A DNA stretch of 64,000 nt from Eubacterium sp. (GCA_021769965.1 JAETRU010000004.1:1-64000); one strand, 5' to 3'; positions 1 to 10,303 are shown, numbered from the stretch's first letter. Notes: generated by a model not told the origin, from the letters alone. Numbers and translations: made by a program.

Positions 1-277
1 AGCAAGCGGGACGCAGACCCTGATCCACGACTTGGGGCAGGCAAGGAATACTTTGTTCTGTTAAAAATACATTGGAGTTGTCAACAAAAAACTCCACAAC
101 AACTTGACACGACCTTCAGCGTCAAAGTTCTACCGCTTTCATCTGATCTATGGTATAATGAAAGCAGCCTTTGACCGCAGCCGCTGTTCTACAGATCAGG
201 GGAACGGCTGCCATAGGATCAACAGGTCATCATAATCAGGGTATTTCAACAGACAAAACGAGGGGAGAGAGAAAAAA

Positions 278-1726
278 ATGAATATCGTCATACCGAATTT
301 ACCAAATCAAACCGATCAAACTAACCAGATCGATCAAACGATCCAAACAAACCAGCCAAATCCGGCCGATCAGCCTGAAGCGAATATTTTCTATAATAAC
401 ACCTATACCGTAGTTTCCACGGCAGCCTATCTCATCGGCGTGCCAGAACGGATCTTTCAGAGCGAGTTTGAATCGCCGCGTCAGGAAGTCTTTGACCGGC
501 TGGAAAAAGAAAAAAGCGCCCGCATCATACGCAACCTCTGCATTCTGCGGACGTCTATCGAACGAAATTTTAAAAACATCAATGATAAAATGCAGTTTGA
601 ATACAAGGGGCTCCTGTCCCTTCCGGAATACATACCGCAGGACGCGCTGACGCAGCTGTCTCAGGATGGCATCAATATCATAAAGTCCAATTATAAGCTC
701 GTCTACTATATTATTGATATCAACCGGCTGATCATGGACCGGATCAACAACTGCAAAGATTTTTTTCCTGTCTGGCTCAACTGGCAGTACCTGCGGGACA
801 TCTTTATCATGCCTGACGGTCTTACAGAAGAAGGCACCAGACGTGCCGCCGATCTGTACTATATGAACAAAAATCTCTATCCGTACCGCATGTACATCAA
901 CTGGCCTCCTTCAGAACAGGGGAATATCCTGTACAACGACAAAAAATTTGTCACCCTGCTCTACCAGTGGAACCACGACAGCTTCGAAGATCTGAGCAAA
1001 GTTTCCGACGCAAGCTTCCGGACTAAGAGCAATATCTACAGATTTCTCGACGAAAGCGAGAATGCCGTAGTCGTAGTCGATTGTGAAAATTCCGATCCAT
1101 ATAAGCTCTGCGCTGTCCTGAATCATCTGGATCAGGAAATGCTGGAGAAGATCACCCGTATCATCCTCTTTGATGATGTGCACACCACCGACGCATGGGC
1201 CATACTGCAGCAATATGTCAGCGTACCCATCGAACACAATGTCATCGAGCGCATCAAACAGAACAAATCTCTGGTGGATATCCGGCTTACTGCCGATGCC
1301 TGCAAAGAATTCTATCAGAACAAAGCGGATTCCTTCATCATCGTATCCAGCGACTCCGACTATTGGGGCCTGATCTCTGCCCTGCCCGACGCCAGCTTTC
1401 TGGTCATGATCGAGCGCGAAAAGTGCGGACCGGACATGAAGTCAGCCCTGGCCGCCTCCGGCATCTTTTACTGCTTTATCGATGATTTTTATTCCGGCGA
1501 CAGCCAGGAGATCGTCATCGACGCCCTGGTGCGTGAGACCCGGAAATATCTGGATTTTACCGTCAGGCTCAACGTCAACGACCTGATGGATCATGTCCTG
1601 GCAGCCACCCGGGCAAATCTGACCGACGCCGAAAAGAAAGCCTTCTTTGATAAATATATCAAACCCATGCATCTGCATATCGACGATAACGGCGATGTGA
1701 AGATCGAGCTGAACCCGTGGAAATAA
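278..1726 (+). CDS. NYN/PIN-like domain protein (putative ribonuclease) with N/Q-rich N-terminus
   Basis: Motifs AVVVVDCENSD and SFIIVSSDSDYWGLI typical of NYN/PIN-like folds; RBS ggggagagag before ATG. Confidence 0.7.
   Translation: MNIVIPNLPNQTDQTNQIDQTIQTNQPNPADQPEANIFYNNTYTVVSTAAYLIGVPERIFQSEFESPRQEVFDRLEKEKSARIIRNLCILRTSIERNFKNINDKMQFEYKGLLSLPEYIPQDALTQLSQDGINIIKSNYKLVYYIIDINRLIMDRINNCKDFFPVWLNWQYLRDIFIMPDGLTEEGTRRAADLYYMNKNLYPYRMYINWPPSEQGNILYNDKKFVTLLYQWNHDSFEDLSKVSDASFRTKSNIYRFLDESENAVVVVDCENSDPYKLCAVLNHLDQEMLEKITRIILFDDVHTTDAWAILQQYVSVPIEHNVIERIKQNKSLVDIRLTADACKEFYQNKADSFIIVSSDSDYWGLISALPDASFLVMIEREKCGPDMKSALAASGIFYCFIDDFYSGDSQEIVIDALVRETRKYLDFTVRLNVNDLMDHVLAATRANLTDAEKKAFFDKYIKPMHLHIDDNGDVKIELNPWK
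308..379 (+). repeat. Degenerate 18-nt tandem repeat encoding hexapeptides QTDQTN/QIDQTI/QTNQPN/PADQPE
   Basis: Direct reading of the nucleotide and protein sequence. Confidence 0.75.
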
Positions 1727-1734
1727 AAGACTCT

Positions 1735-1956
1735 TTATTGCTCCGCAGCTGCTGTCTCCGCCAGCAGCTGCCGCTCTTCTTCGGTCAGCTTCATGGTTTC
1801 TGCCAGCATATCCAGTACTTCCTGATCCAACACAAAACCAGGCTCGGTACACAGCCTGGTAAAGTCGTCCTTTTTGATACCGGTCCGGCTGAAAGTGATC
1901 TCTCCTGAAGCGATCTTTCTATCATAGATCCTAAAAAAGGCCTGTTTAAAGTTCAT
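1735..1956 (-). CDS. Small hypothetical protein (about 73 aa)
   Basis: ORF slightly overlapping the end of the M16 peptidase ORF; start chosen at MNFKQAFF. Confidence 0.55.
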   Translation of the reverse strand: MNFKQAFFRIYDRKIASGEITFSRTGIKKDDFTRLCTEPGFVLDQEVLDMLAETMKLTEEERQLLAETAAAEQ

Positions 1957-3256
1957 ACGTTTCCTCCCTAAGTGATTCTTTTTCAAAGATCTTCCGGATC
2001 CTCGCCAGATCGATCTTTTTCTGATCCCCTTTCAGGCTCAGCACCAGATTATCCGCCGTAAAGATCTCCCGGGCCATCTGTGAAAGCCTTTCCGACGTAA
2101 CAGACAGATAAGACCTTACGCTTTCCTCTATGCCGGACTCTCCGCCGTTCATAATATGCCCCTCATAGGCTCTCTGCCAGTTGAAGTTCTCGTTGTCGTC
2201 ATAGATCATAAAGGCGTTGTCGGTATATTCCGGCAGCACCAGAGAAAGCCGGCTCTCCATATCTGCCTCCAGATCCGCAAGGCCGTTGCTTACGACTTCT
2301 ATAGACGCGTACAGATCTCTGGCGGCCACCTCATAGGCAAAGTATATCCGCCCGATGTTGTTATATTTCTCCAGAGTACTGGTATAGCTGTAGATCATGC
2401 CCCGCTTTTCGGAAAGTTCCTGATGCATCAGGGAGTTCTCACCTGAAAAGAGCACGTCATACAGAAGGGCAAGCTCTGCTCCGGTATACCGTTCGGTCAC
2501 CAGATCATAGGAGAACTGCACCATGGTATACGGACTGTTTTTCACACCGATCAAAAGGTCTCGCGCGCCGAAACCCTCCGGCACCGGGGCGCAGTTGTCC
2601 CGGCGGACACCCTTTGACAGAGGCCCCAGGGCGGAGATCCTCCCGGCCAGTCCTGACAGGTCCGACTCCGTGACGCACCCGGTCACATAGAAAAACAGAT
2701 TCTCCGGGCAGAAGCTGCGGTGATGATATTCGGACAGTTTTCTCCGGCTGAAGGTACTGACGCTGCCCTTTGTTCCCAGAATGGTGTTGCGCAGCGGCGT
2801 GTCTTTCCAGCAGAGGGTTCCGGCAAAGTAATCCAGTGTCTTGAAATCCCCGGCTTCGCGTATCTCTGCCTTGACCCGCTGCTGTTCGGTTTTGATCTCT
2901 CCCGCAGGCAGGGTCAGGGGCTCAAAGGCTTTCAGCAGGATCTCCGCGGCTTCGTCGAAATGCTGCGGCGCGCCGATGATGTACAGCTGCAGGAATTCTT
3001 TATACGTAGCCCCGTTGAAGTAGAGGCCCAGCTGATCCAGTCTCAGGTACAGCTGTCCGTCCATGCGGCAGTTGATATTGCGGAACAGCACATGTTCCAG
3101 AAAATGAGTGATCCCGTTTTCTTCATCGGACTCGTACAGGGCTCCCGCCCGCACGTACAGAGACAGGCAGAAACTGTGGGTATGCCTGTTGGGATAAGTA
3201 AAAATTTCTATTTGATTTGCAGTTATCGTCTTATTTTCCATTCCGCCTGGCTTCAT
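1946..3256 (-). CDS. M16 (insulinase) family metallopeptidase
   Basis: HFLEHVLFR (HxxEH zinc motif) and M16-like architecture. Confidence 0.85.
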   Translation of the reverse strand: MKPGGMENKTITANQIEIFTYPNRHTHSFCLSLYVRAGALYESDEENGITHFLEHVLFRNINCRMDGQLYLRLDQLGLYFNGATYKEFLQLYIIGAPQHFDEAAEILLKAFEPLTLPAGEIKTEQQRVKAEIREAGDFKTLDYFAGTLCWKDTPLRNTILGTKGSVSTFSRRKLSEYHHRSFCPENLFFYVTGCVTESDLSGLAGRISALGPLSKGVRRDNCAPVPEGFGARDLLIGVKNSPYTMVQFSYDLVTERYTGAELALLYDVLFSGENSLMHQELSEKRGMIYSYTSTLEKYNNIGRIYFAYEVAARDLYASIEVVSNGLADLEADMESRLSLVLPEYTDNAFMIYDDNENFNWQRAYEGHIMNGGESGIEESVRSYLSVTSERLSQMAREIFTADNLVLSLKGDQKKIDLARIRKIFEKESLREETYEL

Positions 3257-3257
3257 A

Positions 3258-3704
3258 TTACAGGATCGCCTCGTCCAAAATCACGGTAAACGGTCCATCG
3301 TTTAACAGCGATACTTTCATTTCAGCGCCGAACTCTCCTGTCTCCACCACAGGGACCGCTTTGCGGCACTCCTCTACAATATAGTCGTAAAGGGCCTCGG
3401 CCTGATCCGGAGCTCCTGCATCTACAAAGCTCGGCCTGTTGCCTTTTTTACAGTTGGCGTACAGGGTGAACTGGGAGATCAAAAGCAGCTGCCCGTCTAC
3501 ATCCTTCAAAGACAGATTGGTCTTCCCGTTTTCATCCTCAAAGATCCGAAGTCCCAGCAGTTTCTTAATGTACTTGTCCGCGATCTCCTTTGTATCCTCT
3601 TTCCCCACGCCGATCAGAACCAGAAAGCCCTGATTGATCTTTCCTTTCACTGCTCCGTCAATCGTCACCGAAGCTTCCGTAACTCTCTGAATTACAAATT
3701 TCAT
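3258..3704 (-). CDS. dtd: D-aminoacyl-tRNA deacylase
   Basis: [17 protein letters not shown]...[10 protein letters not shown]...GNRPSF signature, 148 aa. Confidence 0.95.
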   Translation of the reverse strand: MKFVIQRVTEASVTIDGAVKGKINQGFLVLIGVGKEDTKEIADKYIKKLLGLRIFEDENGKTNLSLKDVDGQLLLISQFTLYANCKKGNRPSFVDAGAPDQAEALYDYIVEECRKAVPVVETGEFGAEMKVSLLNDGPFTVILDEAIL

Positions 3705-4071
3705 ATGGTTTCATTCCTCCGAATGTATTTTTTTCATCTATACCAGTATAGCGGCAAACCGGTGGGCGGTCAAGGATATATCGCATCCCTGATTCAGCAT
3801 CTGACCTGTTCTGGAGTTGTCCTGTTTCTTTACTTTTTCTTGTTTCAGACGAACTTCTCTCCAAATCGATCGCTGAAATGCCCTCCACAGCTGGAATTTA
3901 CAGCTTCTGCAAAGGGAGTAGTTGTACCAGAATTTCTAAAAAGCCTTTTTTAAGATAACTCGCCTGTAGAAACACAGCCGATTCAACTCAGCCATGAAAG
4001 GACAGGGAGCCATTTGCCGCATTCCTGTCCTTCCATTTTTGTTATTTGGTGCTCTGGTTTCCGACCTAACT

Positions 4072-4671
4072 CTATTTCCGGTCAAATTCCGGGTTAAACG
4101 CGTAGAAATTCCTGGAGTCCAGATCGTCCTGCACGATTCTGAGAGCTTCGCCGAATCTCTGGAAATGCACGATCTCCCGCTGACGCAGGAAGCGGATCGG
4201 ATCGATGACGTCCGGATCGTCCACCATGCGCAGAATATTGTCATAAGTAGTACGTGCCTTTTGTTCGGCAGCCATGTCTTCTACGAGATCGGTGATGGCA
4301 TCACCCTTTGATGCGAAGCATAATGCGTCAAACGGGAAACCCGCGGCCGCCTGGGCGTAAACGCCAGATGTATGGTCCACGAAATATTCCTGAAAGCCTG
4401 CTTCCTTGATCTGATCCATGGTCATGTTTCTGGTAAGCTGGTGTACGATGGCGGCGACCATCTCAAAATGACCAAGCTCCTCGCTGCCGACGTCCGTAAG
4501 CACGCCTGCCACCTTGCGGTATGGCATGGAATACCGCTGGGACAGATATCGCAGAGAAGCGCCGATCTCACCGTCGGGCCCTCCGTACTGGCTTATGATG
4601 AACTTTGCCATAGCCGGATTCGGATTTTTGATCTTTACAGGGTATTGTAATGTCTTCTCATAAGTCCACAT
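4072..4671 (-). CDS. cotJC: Spore coat protein CotJC (manganese catalase family)
   Basis: MWTYEKTLQYPVKI...GGPDGEIGASLRYLSQRY; cotJABC gene order. Confidence 0.9.
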   Translation of the reverse strand: MWTYEKTLQYPVKIKNPNPAMAKFIISQYGGPDGEIGASLRYLSQRYSMPYRKVAGVLTDVGSEELGHFEMVAAIVHQLTRNMTMDQIKEAGFQEYFVDHTSGVYAQAAAGFPFDALCFASKGDAITDLVEDMAAEQKARTTYDNILRMVDDPDVIDPIRFLRQREIVHFQRFGEALRIVQDDLDSRNFYAFNPEFDRK

Positions 4672-4672
4672 A

Positions 4673-4921
4673 CTATTCCTCCATTTCCCATGGCCACGGT
4701 GTTTCCACCCAGGACCATCCATTTTCTATTTCTGTGCCTGTTGCTCTCAGCGGGCCAAACTGTGCCTCGTAGGCGCTCACTGCTTCCTTGTACTTTTCTC
4801 TGGTATCGCCGTAGAAGGTCAGAGCAGTTTCGTTTGCCGGGTGAGTATCGAGGAACAGTTCTGTGTCCTTCAGGGCAAAGGCGTAGATCTGTACCTGTCT
4901 TAATGCTTCTTCTCTGGTCAT
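4673..4921 (-). CDS. cotJB: Spore coat protein CotJB
   Basis: Small ORF between CotJA- and CotJC-like genes; ...WVETPWPWEMEE ending. Confidence 0.85.
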   Translation of the reverse strand: MTREEALRQVQIYAFALKDTELFLDTHPANETALTFYGDTREKYKEAVSAYEAQFGPLRATGTEIENGWSWVETPWPWEMEE

Positions 4922-5316
4922 TTTCTCGTCCCTCCCTGATATCCTAAGAATGGAAGATCTAAGTCAGGGAAGATGGTCCCTGCCTGAAATCCCTTCTCGT
5001 AATCGTAAGGCTGCTGCCACTTCTGCCAAGGGACATAAGCCATGCCTACGACCATGGGCTGGGACTGCTGAATCTGCGGAGGCCGCGGACTGGCTTCAAT
5101 ATCTGGCTCCTGCGGCTTTGACGGTTCCTGCGGCATCGATGGCTGCGGCGGTCTTGACGGCTGCTGCATTTGCGGAGGCATCGGTGGTTTCGGCGGCTTT
5201 GGTCCCTGCGGCGGTTTCGGCCTCTCCGGCCGGTCAGCAGGATTGGCACACATGAACGGGTCAAATTCACCCAGAACGATCGGCATGCCGATATAAGGCT
5301 CTCTTCTGCTATTCAA
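4918..5316 (-). CDS. cotJA: Spore coat associated protein CotJA, proline-rich (TTG start)
   Basis: GMAYVPWQKWQQPYDYEKGFQAGTIFPDLDLPFLGYQGG, with a Pro-rich insert. Confidence 0.8.
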   Translation of the reverse strand: MNSRREPYIGMPIVLGEFDPFMCANPADRPERPKPPQGPKPPKPPMPPQMQQPSRPPQPSMPQEPSKPQEPDIEASPRPPQIQQSQPMVVGMAYVPWQKWQQPYDYEKGFQAGTIFPDLDLPFLGYQGGTRK

Positions 5317-5385
5317 AATAAAACCCCTTTCACAGTAAGATACTCTATACTATGAAAGAGGCTTTTATTTTGTGACTATATCTTT

Positions 5386-5991
5386 CTACTTTTCCTTCCC
5401 CCTGCTGTCGGGTTCCCCGGCACGGTCCAGCACCTTCAGTATCTCCTTGCAGGCAAGCATCTGCCCGTAGCTGGAGACTGCCAGCCGCAGTGCCTGCTCT
5501 GTCAGCCGGACCTCATCGGCTTCCGGATCGATCATCTCAGCGATCTCACCGAAGGTACTGTCCAGTGTTTCCCCGTAGTTCCGGTAAAAATCCTCGATAT
5601 CCCGGTGCTGCATCTGATTCTTCAGCAGGATCCCCGTTTCGCTGACGCTGAGCACCTGCTTCAGAAGGCAGATCGCCGTCAGATAACCGATGTGCTCCCT
5701 GCTGTACCGCTTGCCTTTAGCTCTCGGAAGCAGGCCGCTCTTGATGTAGTTGTTGATCATGGCGGAGGTCAGATTCTCGTCACCTTCCGGCGCCAGTCCG
5801 ATGTGCTGGCGGCCCATATAGCTGATCACCTGATCCATATACAGATCGATGTCCGGGATCTGTTCCCAGTCTTCCGGTCTGCCGGAAATCAGCCTGTCCC
5901 GCAGCGTCTCCATCTGCTGTCTGCGCAAAACCGCCCGGTCTTCCGTCATGGTTCCGCCTGCCGGCGCTGCTGTCTGTTCTGTTTTGTCCAT
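5386..5991 (-). CDS. DUF1836 domain protein
   Basis: DIDLYMDQVISYM...MINNYIKSGLLPR...KRYSREHIGYLTAICLLKQVLS. Confidence 0.75.
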   Translation of the reverse strand: MDKTEQTAAPAGGTMTEDRAVLRRQQMETLRDRLISGRPEDWEQIPDIDLYMDQVISYMGRQHIGLAPEGDENLTSAMINNYIKSGLLPRAKGKRYSREHIGYLTAICLLKQVLSVSETGILLKNQMQHRDIEDFYRNYGETLDSTFGEIAEMIDPEADEVRLTEQALRLAVSSYGQMLACKEILKVLDRAGEPDSRGKEK

Positions 5992-6160
5992 GGTTTATAT
6001 CCTCATATCTCTTTCTTATCAAATCAATTTCAGTCCTGTGACAAAAAATATTATAAACCTTATCTATATTTTTTGCAACAGCATATTGACATTTCCGCAT
6101 CCATGAAATATAATATTGAATATCATATCTAGCAATATAAAAAACCCGGCCGGTCGGCGT

Positions 6161-7030
6161 TTATTTCCGATCAGCCGGGTCAGTGCCCAGATCTTTCAGG
6201 GACTTGAATTGATACCCTTCTTCTTTCCATTTGGTTATCAGTTCCTGAAGGATCTGGGCATTTGTTTTAGAAGTAGAATGTAGCAATATGACCGCCCCGT
6301 TATGGGTCCGCGGCAGCAGCTTTGACAGCGCTTCCTCTCTGGACGGCTGCTGATCCACATACCAGTCCACATATGCCAGACTCCAAAAAGCAGTCTGATA
6401 CCCCAGCTTCTGCGCTGTCTCCAGATTGGTAAAGCTGAACTTTCCCTGAGGCGGCCGGTAGAACTTCTGCATCTTCTTGCCCGTTGCTTCCTTATACAGG
6501 TCCTCCACCTGCTTCAGCTGCTGACGAAAACTGCCCTCGTCCTCGATGGCCGACATATCGGGATGATCCATGGTGTGATTGCCGACGATGTGGCCTTCCG
6601 CCGCCATCCTTTTGATCAGCTCCGGATTCTGCCTGATATACGTGCCGACCACGAAAAACGCCGCCGGTACCTTCTCTTTCTTCAGAACGTCCAGGATCTC
6701 CGGCGTATAGCCGTTTTCATAGCCCGCGTCAAAGGTAAGATAGAGCACCTTTTCCTTTTCATCGCCGCAGTAATACGCGTCGTATTCAGCCAGTTCCTCC
6801 GGCGAAGCGTTGCCTGCAGGCCGCTGTCCCTCCTGCTGGAACGACAGCCCCCAGTTGGTCACCTGAGTACCCGACGCGGCTGAAACGCCCGCAGCTCCGT
6901 TCTCTCCCGTCTTCTCCTGTCCCATATGGCCCGGCTGGACCACTCTATAGCCCGCTGCCAGACCCACCGCAAGGACTGCGGCCAAAACGCCAGTCCCTGC
7001 CCTTTTCAGTTTTTTCTTATTCAAACTCAT
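6161..7030 (-). CDS. Polysaccharide deacetylase (PdaA-like)
   Basis: YLTFDAGYENGYTPEILDVLKK, GNHTMDHPDMS, FYRPPQGKFS (NodB homology motifs). Confidence 0.9.
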   Translation of the reverse strand: MSLNKKKLKRAGTGVLAAVLAVGLAAGYRVVQPGHMGQEKTGENGAAGVSAASGTQVTNWGLSFQQEGQRPAGNASPEELAEYDAYYCGDEKEKVLYLTFDAGYENGYTPEILDVLKKEKVPAAFFVVGTYIRQNPELIKRMAAEGHIVGNHTMDHPDMSAIEDEGSFRQQLKQVEDLYKEATGKKMQKFYRPPQGKFSFTNLETAQKLGYQTAFWSLAYVDWYVDQQPSREEALSKLLPRTHNGAVILLHSTSKTNAQILQELITKWKEEGYQFKSLKDLGTDPADRK

Positions 7031-7097
7031 AAACATGGTAAAGTATATGCGCCCCTGCCATGTTCTATTCCGTCATATTGTTTATCCCGGCGGCTCA

Positions 7098-8330
7098 TCA
7101 CAGCCGAACCGTAAACCGCGTCCCGAACTCCGGTCTTGATAAGATCTCGATCTCGCCTTTGTGAGCGTCCACGATCCACTTGGCAATGGACAGCCCCAGT
7201 CCCGTACCCCCGATCCGGCTGTTTCTGGCAGCATCAGACCGGTAGAAACGCTCGAATACGTGAACCACCTCAGACTCAGCCATACCGATACCCTCATCCT
7301 GAATGATGTAGGCCGGACGCCCCTTTGACCGGAGAGCCGCAAGACGTATGGTATCGCCGGGCCTGGAATACTTTGACGCGTTCTGCACCAGGATCCGCAG
7401 AGACTGCTTGACCATGGCAGGATCGCCGTAAGCCATCAGAGGCTCGCTGCCCTCAAAGACGTATTGGTGGCTGTCGTCGATCATCATGGACTCCTCCCAT
7501 ACATCCCGGACCATCTCCGTCAGATCAAAGTCCGCAAACTCCAGGGTATTTCGGCCGCTGTCTCCCCGTGCCAGAAACAGCAGCTGCTCGATAAGGCTCT
7601 TCATGTGCTCCGACTCATTTTTGATGGCCTCTATAGCCTCGCTGAGGATCTGAGGATCTTCCTTCCCCCAGCGGTCCAGCATATTGACGTACCCCTGGAT
7701 CACAGAGATCGGCGTCCGCAGCTCATGGGAAGCGTCAGAAACAAACCGCTCCTGCTGCATCCTGCTTTCCCGCATCCGGTCCAGCATGTTGTTGATAGCG
7801 ATCTCTAGGCTCTGCAGATCCTGATCGCCGGTGGTCACATGAGCGTCAGGATTGTCCGGATCCAGTCTGCGGATAGCGGCTTCCATATTCTGAACCTTGC
7901 CGCTGTCAAAAGGCTGGCAGGCCAGCTGTTCCGCCCGCAGCGCCATATCCGCGATAGGCCGCATCATCTGCCGGACCCTGCCCGCGCCAAAGAGGCCGGA
8001 GATCAAAATCACGGCCTCTGCGATCAAAAGCACGATGGCAGGTATTTTCAGCAGCGCAAACAGATCCCTGAAATAGTATCCGTACTGGGTGCCGTTTTCT
8101 GTCTCAATGACGTACCGCAGGGTCTCAAAGGGCGTTCCTGTAAAATACCTGTCCACGACTTCCGTTCCCTGAGGAACGACGCCTTCTCCATACAGAAAAA
8201 AGGTGACGGCCGCCCCAATGACCAGCACCAGATCGATCAGAAGAAGATCCCCAAACTGCCGCAGCCAGAACTCCATGTTGATCCGCCGCGCGATAGAAGT
8301 CATCCTGTTTGTATCTTTTCGTTTTTCCAT
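7098..8330 (-). CDS. HAMP-containing sensor histidine kinase
   Basis: FVSDASHELRTPISVIQGY H-box; GGTGLGLSIAKWIVDAHKG G-box. Confidence 0.95.
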   Translation of the reverse strand: MEKRKDTNRMTSIARRINMEFWLRQFGDLLLIDLVLVIGAAVTFFLYGEGVVPQGTEVVDRYFTGTPFETLRYVIETENGTQYGYYFRDLFALLKIPAIVLLIAEAVILISGLFGAGRVRQMMRPIADMALRAEQLACQPFDSGKVQNMEAAIRRLDPDNPDAHVTTGDQDLQSLEIAINNMLDRMRESRMQQERFVSDASHELRTPISVIQGYVNMLDRWGKEDPQILSEAIEAIKNESEHMKSLIEQLLFLARGDSGRNTLEFADFDLTEMVRDVWEESMMIDDSHQYVFEGSEPLMAYGDPAMVKQSLRILVQNASKYSRPGDTIRLAALRSKGRPAYIIQDEGIGMAESEVVHVFERFYRSDAARNSRIGGTGLGLSIAKWIVDAHKGEIEILSRPEFGTRFTVRL

Positions 8331-8344
8331 CCTCCGGCCCTCGT

Positions 8345-9019
8345 CTAGTCCTCTTTGATGGCGTAGCCGACGCCCCGGACCGTAGTGATGAACCGGATGC
8401 CGAACCGCTCGTCGATCTTGGACCGGATATACCTGACGTAGACGTCGATGACGTTGCTCTCGCCCATATAGTCATACCCGCACACCGCCCGCAGCAGCTG
8501 CTCCCGGTTCATGACGATGTTCTTGTTTTCCATCAGCGTCCTGACCAGCTCATACTCCCGGTGGTTCAGCTCTATGCTCTCTCCGTCAAAGGTCACCTCA
8601 TGGCGGTCGATGTCCATAGTCACGCCTTTGACGCAGAGCCTGCGGGTCTCCTTTGTTCCCCGGTCCTTCTTCCGGAGAATGACCCTGATCCGCGCCAGCA
8701 GCTCCTCGATGGCAAAAGGCTTGGTGATATAGTCGTCCGCCCCGGCGTCCAGCCCCGACACCTTGTCCATGACCGCGTCCCGGGCCGTCAGCATGATCAC
8801 CGGCACGTCGCTCTCCCGCCGCAGCCTGCGCAGCACCTCCAGTCCGCTGAGCTCCGGCAGCATGATATCAAGCAGCACCAGATCCGGTCCGCCGGACAGT
8901 GCCAGCTCAAGCCCCGTCCGGCCGTTATACACCTTCTCCACGTCATAGCCCTCGTGCCGCAGCTCCAGCTCTATGAACCTGGCGATCTTTTCCTCATCCT
9001 CTATGAGCAGAATTTTCAT
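8345..9019 (-). CDS. OmpR/PhoB-family response regulator
   Basis: MKILLIEDEEKIARFIELEL receiver domain plus winged-helix C-terminus; paired with the kinase. Confidence 0.95.
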   Translation of the reverse strand: MKILLIEDEEKIARFIELELRHEGYDVEKVYNGRTGLELALSGGPDLVLLDIMLPELSGLEVLRRLRRESDVPVIMLTARDAVMDKVSGLDAGADDYITKPFAIEELLARIRVILRKKDRGTKETRRLCVKGVTMDIDRHEVTFDGESIELNHREYELVRTLMENKNIVMNREQLLRAVCGYDYMGESNVIDVYVRYIRSKIDERFGIRFITTVRGVGYAIKED

Positions 9020-9077
9020 CCCTCGTCATCCTTTCTCTCATCCGCAGGTGTTCTTCCGTCAAAGGGTGTCCGTCCGG

Positions 9078-9602
9078 CTACTGCCTGCTGAATTCCTGTT
9101 TCACATTTTCGGCTGCTTCAGCCGCCTTGTCACATGCCATGTTCACGTCTACGGCTCTGGTGATCTCACCTTTGAAGGCATACCGGAAGCCGAAGAATAA
9201 CCCTATTACCAGCAGCGGTACGATGATCCAGAAGGCAAAGAGCAGCAGCACTACCAGCAGCAGCACCGGCACCGTGATGATCTCCTCATATCCTTTGCTG
9301 ACGATGAAAAAGTTTTCACAGCCCTTGCGGATCATCATGCCGCACCACTGTACGAACTTCTTCATGGTGCCCTCTTTCGGTCTTTTCTCATACACTCTCG
9401 CCGCTTCCTGGATATCCCTGCAGCTGTCCTCCGGCTTTGTGGAGTAGGTCTGCTGCGCCGGACCTTTGATCTTGCCCTGGTTCTCCAGCAGCACGATGGC
9501 GTCCAGAATATCGCCGCCCGCCTCTTCCAGTGCAGTCTTAGCGTCCTCGTAGGATACGCCTGTCTTTTCTCTTATCTTCTCAACCTTTTCTAAAAGTTCC
9601 AT
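9078..9602 (-). CDS. DUF4342-like membrane protein with N-terminal UBA-like helix bundle
   Basis: VEKIREKTGVSYEDAKTALEEAGGDILDAIVLLE plus a TM hairpin. Confidence 0.75.
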   Translation of the reverse strand: MELLEKVEKIREKTGVSYEDAKTALEEAGGDILDAIVLLENQGKIKGPAQQTYSTKPEDSCRDIQEAARVYEKRPKEGTMKKFVQWCGMMIRKGCENFFIVSKGYEEIITVPVLLLVVLLLFAFWIIVPLLVIGLFFGFRYAFKGEITRAVDVNMACDKAAEAAENVKQEFSRQ

Positions 9603-9697
9603 TGTCTTCTTCCTTTCTTTCTTCCCTTTTTCCCTTCTGCAAGCAATAATATACTCCGCCCATATTAAGGAAAAAGGGAAGAAAGATTAAAATTAAA

Positions 9698-10303
9698 TTA
9701 AAAACTCAGGCTCGAAAACCAGTTATCTATGTAATCCGCCCGCTTATTATGATGTTTCAGATAGTAGGCGTGCTCCCACAGGTCCAGCGCGATCAGCGGG
9801 AAAAAACAGCTGGCCAGCGGATTGTCCTGATTGGCTGTGGTCACGATCTGCAGCTGCCCGTTCCTGTCTAATACCAGCCATGTATATCCTGATCCGAAGA
9901 CAGTACCGACAGCATTTTTAAACTCCTCACGGAACCCCGAAAAGCCGCCGAAGCGCTGTTCCATCAGGCTCAAAAGCTCTCCGCTTGGAAGATTCGTTTC
10001 TCCTGCAGGCGCCAGGCGGCTGAAATACAGAATGTGATTATACACGCCTCCCGCGTTGTTGCGCACGGCGTCCCGGATCTCCCACGGCAGCCTGTCATTT
10101 CCGATGATCAGCTGATCCAGCGTCCAGTTCTGCAGATCCGGATACCCGCTTATGAGGTCATTGAGATTATCTACATAGGTCTGCAGATGGGCGTCATGAT
10201 GCAGCCGCATGGTCTCTTCGTCGATCAGCGGCTCCAGGGCATCGTAGGCATAAGGAAGCGGCGGATTGATAAAGGGATAACGTTGATTCAGATTTTCTTC
10301 CAT
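9698..10303 (-). CDS. Fe/Mn superoxide dismutase
   Basis: PYAYDALEPLIDEETMRLHHDAHLQTYVDNLN; DLWEHAYYLKH. Confidence 0.92.
   Translation of the reverse strand: MEENLNQRYPFINPPLPYAYDALEPLIDEETMRLHHDAHLQTYVDNLNDLISGYPDLQNWTLDQLIIGNDRLPWEIRDAVRNNAGGVYNHILYFSRLAPAGETNLPSGELLSLMEQRFGGFSGFREEFKNAVGTVFGSGYTWLVLDRNGQLQIVTTANQDNPLASCFFPLIALDLWEHAYYLKHHNKRADYIDNWFSSLSF

Noticed and set aside
5386-5991. Two DUF1836 genes (5386-5991 and 43845-44357) as evidence of a duplicated mobile module
   Set aside because: Neighbourhoods are unrelated and divergence is high; more likely old paralogues.
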